The notes beneath the pieces are model-generated. The model searched no databases and was not told the DNA's origin. It saw only the letters and a list, made by a program, of their open reading frames with translations. Made by a program: the position numbers and the translations under genes. From an uncultured Kouleothrix sp. (GTDB taxonomy: Bacteria > Chloroflexota > Chloroflexia > Chloroflexales > Roseiflexaceae), in NCBI GenBank assembly GCA_937858455.1, contig CALLYN010000495.1:1-6406 (forward strand): a DNA stretch of 6,406 nt, in the 5' to 3' direction. Every line of letters begins with the position of its first letter. The first letter of the stretch is position 1. This document shows, piece by piece, positions 5,423 through 6,406 of this stretch.

Positions 5423-6406
5423 ATGCTCCAGCGCCTGCGCGTATACGGGCCGATTGTGTGGGCCGCGATCGTCTCTGCCGCGCTGCTCGGCTGGTTTGGC
5501 GGCCACGCCTACGACGACCCGTTCATCACCTACCGCTACGCCCAAAACCTCGCCGCCGGCCTGGGGTTTGTGTATAACTCCGGCGAGCGCGTGCTCAGCA
5601 CAACCACGCCGCTGTACGCGCTGATCCTGGCGGCGGCGCGGCTGTTCGGCGCCGATATTCCAACCTTCAGCAATGCGCTGGGCGCGCTCAGCCTGGCGCT
5701 CGGCGGGCTGGCGCTCTGGCGGCTGGGCCTGGCCTGGCGCGCGCCGCTGGCCGGCCTGGCGGCCATGCTGGTGTACCCACTGTTCCCGCTGCTCGTCACC
5801 ACGCTGGGTAGCGAGCTGCCGCTGTACCTAGCGCTGGTGCTGGGGGCCACGCTGGCCTACGCCCACGAGCGCTACCTGGCGGCGGCGGCGCTGCTGGCGC
5901 TGGCCGCGCTGATCCGCGCCGATGGCGTTCTGGCCGCCGGCGTGCTTGGCGCGGCGTTTCTGCTGCAGCGCCGCCGGCCGCTGCCCTGGCGCGCGCTGGC
6001 GCTGTACTTGGCGCTGCTGCTGCCCTGGCTGGCCTTCGCACAGCTGTATTTCGGCGCGCCATTCCCGGCGACGCTGGAGGCCAAGCGCCGGCAAGCCCTG
6101 CTGCCCGGCAGCGAGCTGTTTCTGCCCGGCTTGCTGGCGCAGCTGCGCGATAACTACTGGCGCTACGCCGAGTTCCGGCCAATGTTTACCCTGGCGGCGC
6201 TGGGGCTGGTGGCGGCGCTGCGCCGGCGCGGCCCCTGGCTCATTCCGATCGGCTGGAGCGCGCTGTATACCGCGGCCTACGCCGCGCTGGGCGTCACCAG
6301 CTACTTCTGGTACTACGGCCCGGTGATCGTCGGGCTGGCCGCGCTGGTGGGCCTGGGCCTGGGCGCGCTGGCCGGCCTGGCGCGGCGCGGCTGGGGCCAC
6401 CCGGCG
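5423..6406 (+). CDS. GT-C membrane glycosyltransferase, AftB-like DD-F-I type (3' truncated)
   Basis: From ATG 5423 the frame stays open for 328 codons to the right edge, so the C-terminus is missing. After one hydrophobic segment (about 8-25) comes H-A-Y-D31-D32-P-F-I-T-Y-R-Y, then a GLGFVYNSGERV stretch and TTTPLYALIL. This is the first outer loop of a GT-C family in which the paired Asp is essential, the same pattern as in mycobacterial arabinosyltransferase AftB. Later landmarks also fit: TLGSELPLYLAL, LIRADGVL, YFGAPFPATLEAKRRQ, and many Leu/Ala membrane helices. Such enzymes use polyprenyl-phosphate sugars and act on the outer membrane face. The donor sugar here is unknown. No strong SD is visible (a GAG at 5407-5409 is 13 nt away), so the start is less certain, but no better in-frame start lies nearby. 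The 71-nt spacing from the hydrolase gene and the same strand suggest one transcript. Confidence 0.85.
   Translation, partial: MLQRLRVYGPIVWAAIVSAALLGWFGGHAYDDPFITYRYAQNLAAGLGFVYNSGERVLSTTTPLYALILAAARLFGADIPTFSNALGALSLALGGLALWRLGLAWRAPLAGLAAMLVYPLFPLLVTTLGSELPLYLALVLGATLAYAHERYLAAAALLALAALIRADGVLAAGVLGAAFLLQRRRPLPWRALALYLALLLPWLAFAQLYFGAPFPATLEAKRRQALLPGSELFLPGLLAQLRDNYWRYAEFRPMFTLAALGLVAALRRRGPWLIPIGWSALYTAAYAALGVTSYFWYYGPVIVGLAALVGLGLGALAGLARRGWGHPA

Overview
The window is G+C-rich DNA (roughly two thirds G+C by eye), densely coded on the + strand only. It carries part of a locus for making a cell-surface or secreted polysaccharide. The protein styles recall filamentous Chloroflexota (Roseiflexus/Kouleothrix-like): a polyprenyl glycosylphosphotransferase ending in GQGAF, a DUF2142-like membrane protein with an extra beta-rich insert, and a secreted protein with a 'VYVPVF' segment just after its signal region. 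This assignment is inference from protein style, not from a marker gene.

Layout, left to right: (1) the last 69 codons of a GT4-type glycosyltransferase (1-210); (2) a complete initiating sugar-1-phosphate transferase (278-1696); (3) a complete large GT-C-like, DUF2142-like membrane protein with a beta-sandwich-like insert (1698-3698), starting 1 nt after the previous stop; (4) a 159-nt gap holding a strong imperfect hairpin; (5) a secreted clan GH-A-like glycoside hydrolase (3858-5351); (6) a GT-C membrane glycosyltransferase that stays open through the right edge (5423-6406, 328 codons visible).

A working model, by inference: the phosphotransferase loads the first sugar phosphate onto undecaprenyl phosphate. 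Cytoplasmic glycosyltransferases such as the truncated GT4 extend it. The two multi-spanning GT-C-like proteins add sugars from polyprenyl-linked donors on the outer face of the membrane. The secreted hydrolase trims, releases or remodels the product. No flippase, polymerase or chain-length regulator is visible, so the export route is unknown. I saw no tRNA, rRNA, CRISPR array, insertion sequence or integrase. Nothing here proves a new biological system. The points most worth a second look are the domain inserted in the DUF2142-like protein, the hairpin-bearing gap before the hydrolase, and the pairing of a predicted glycosidase with two GT-C proteins.
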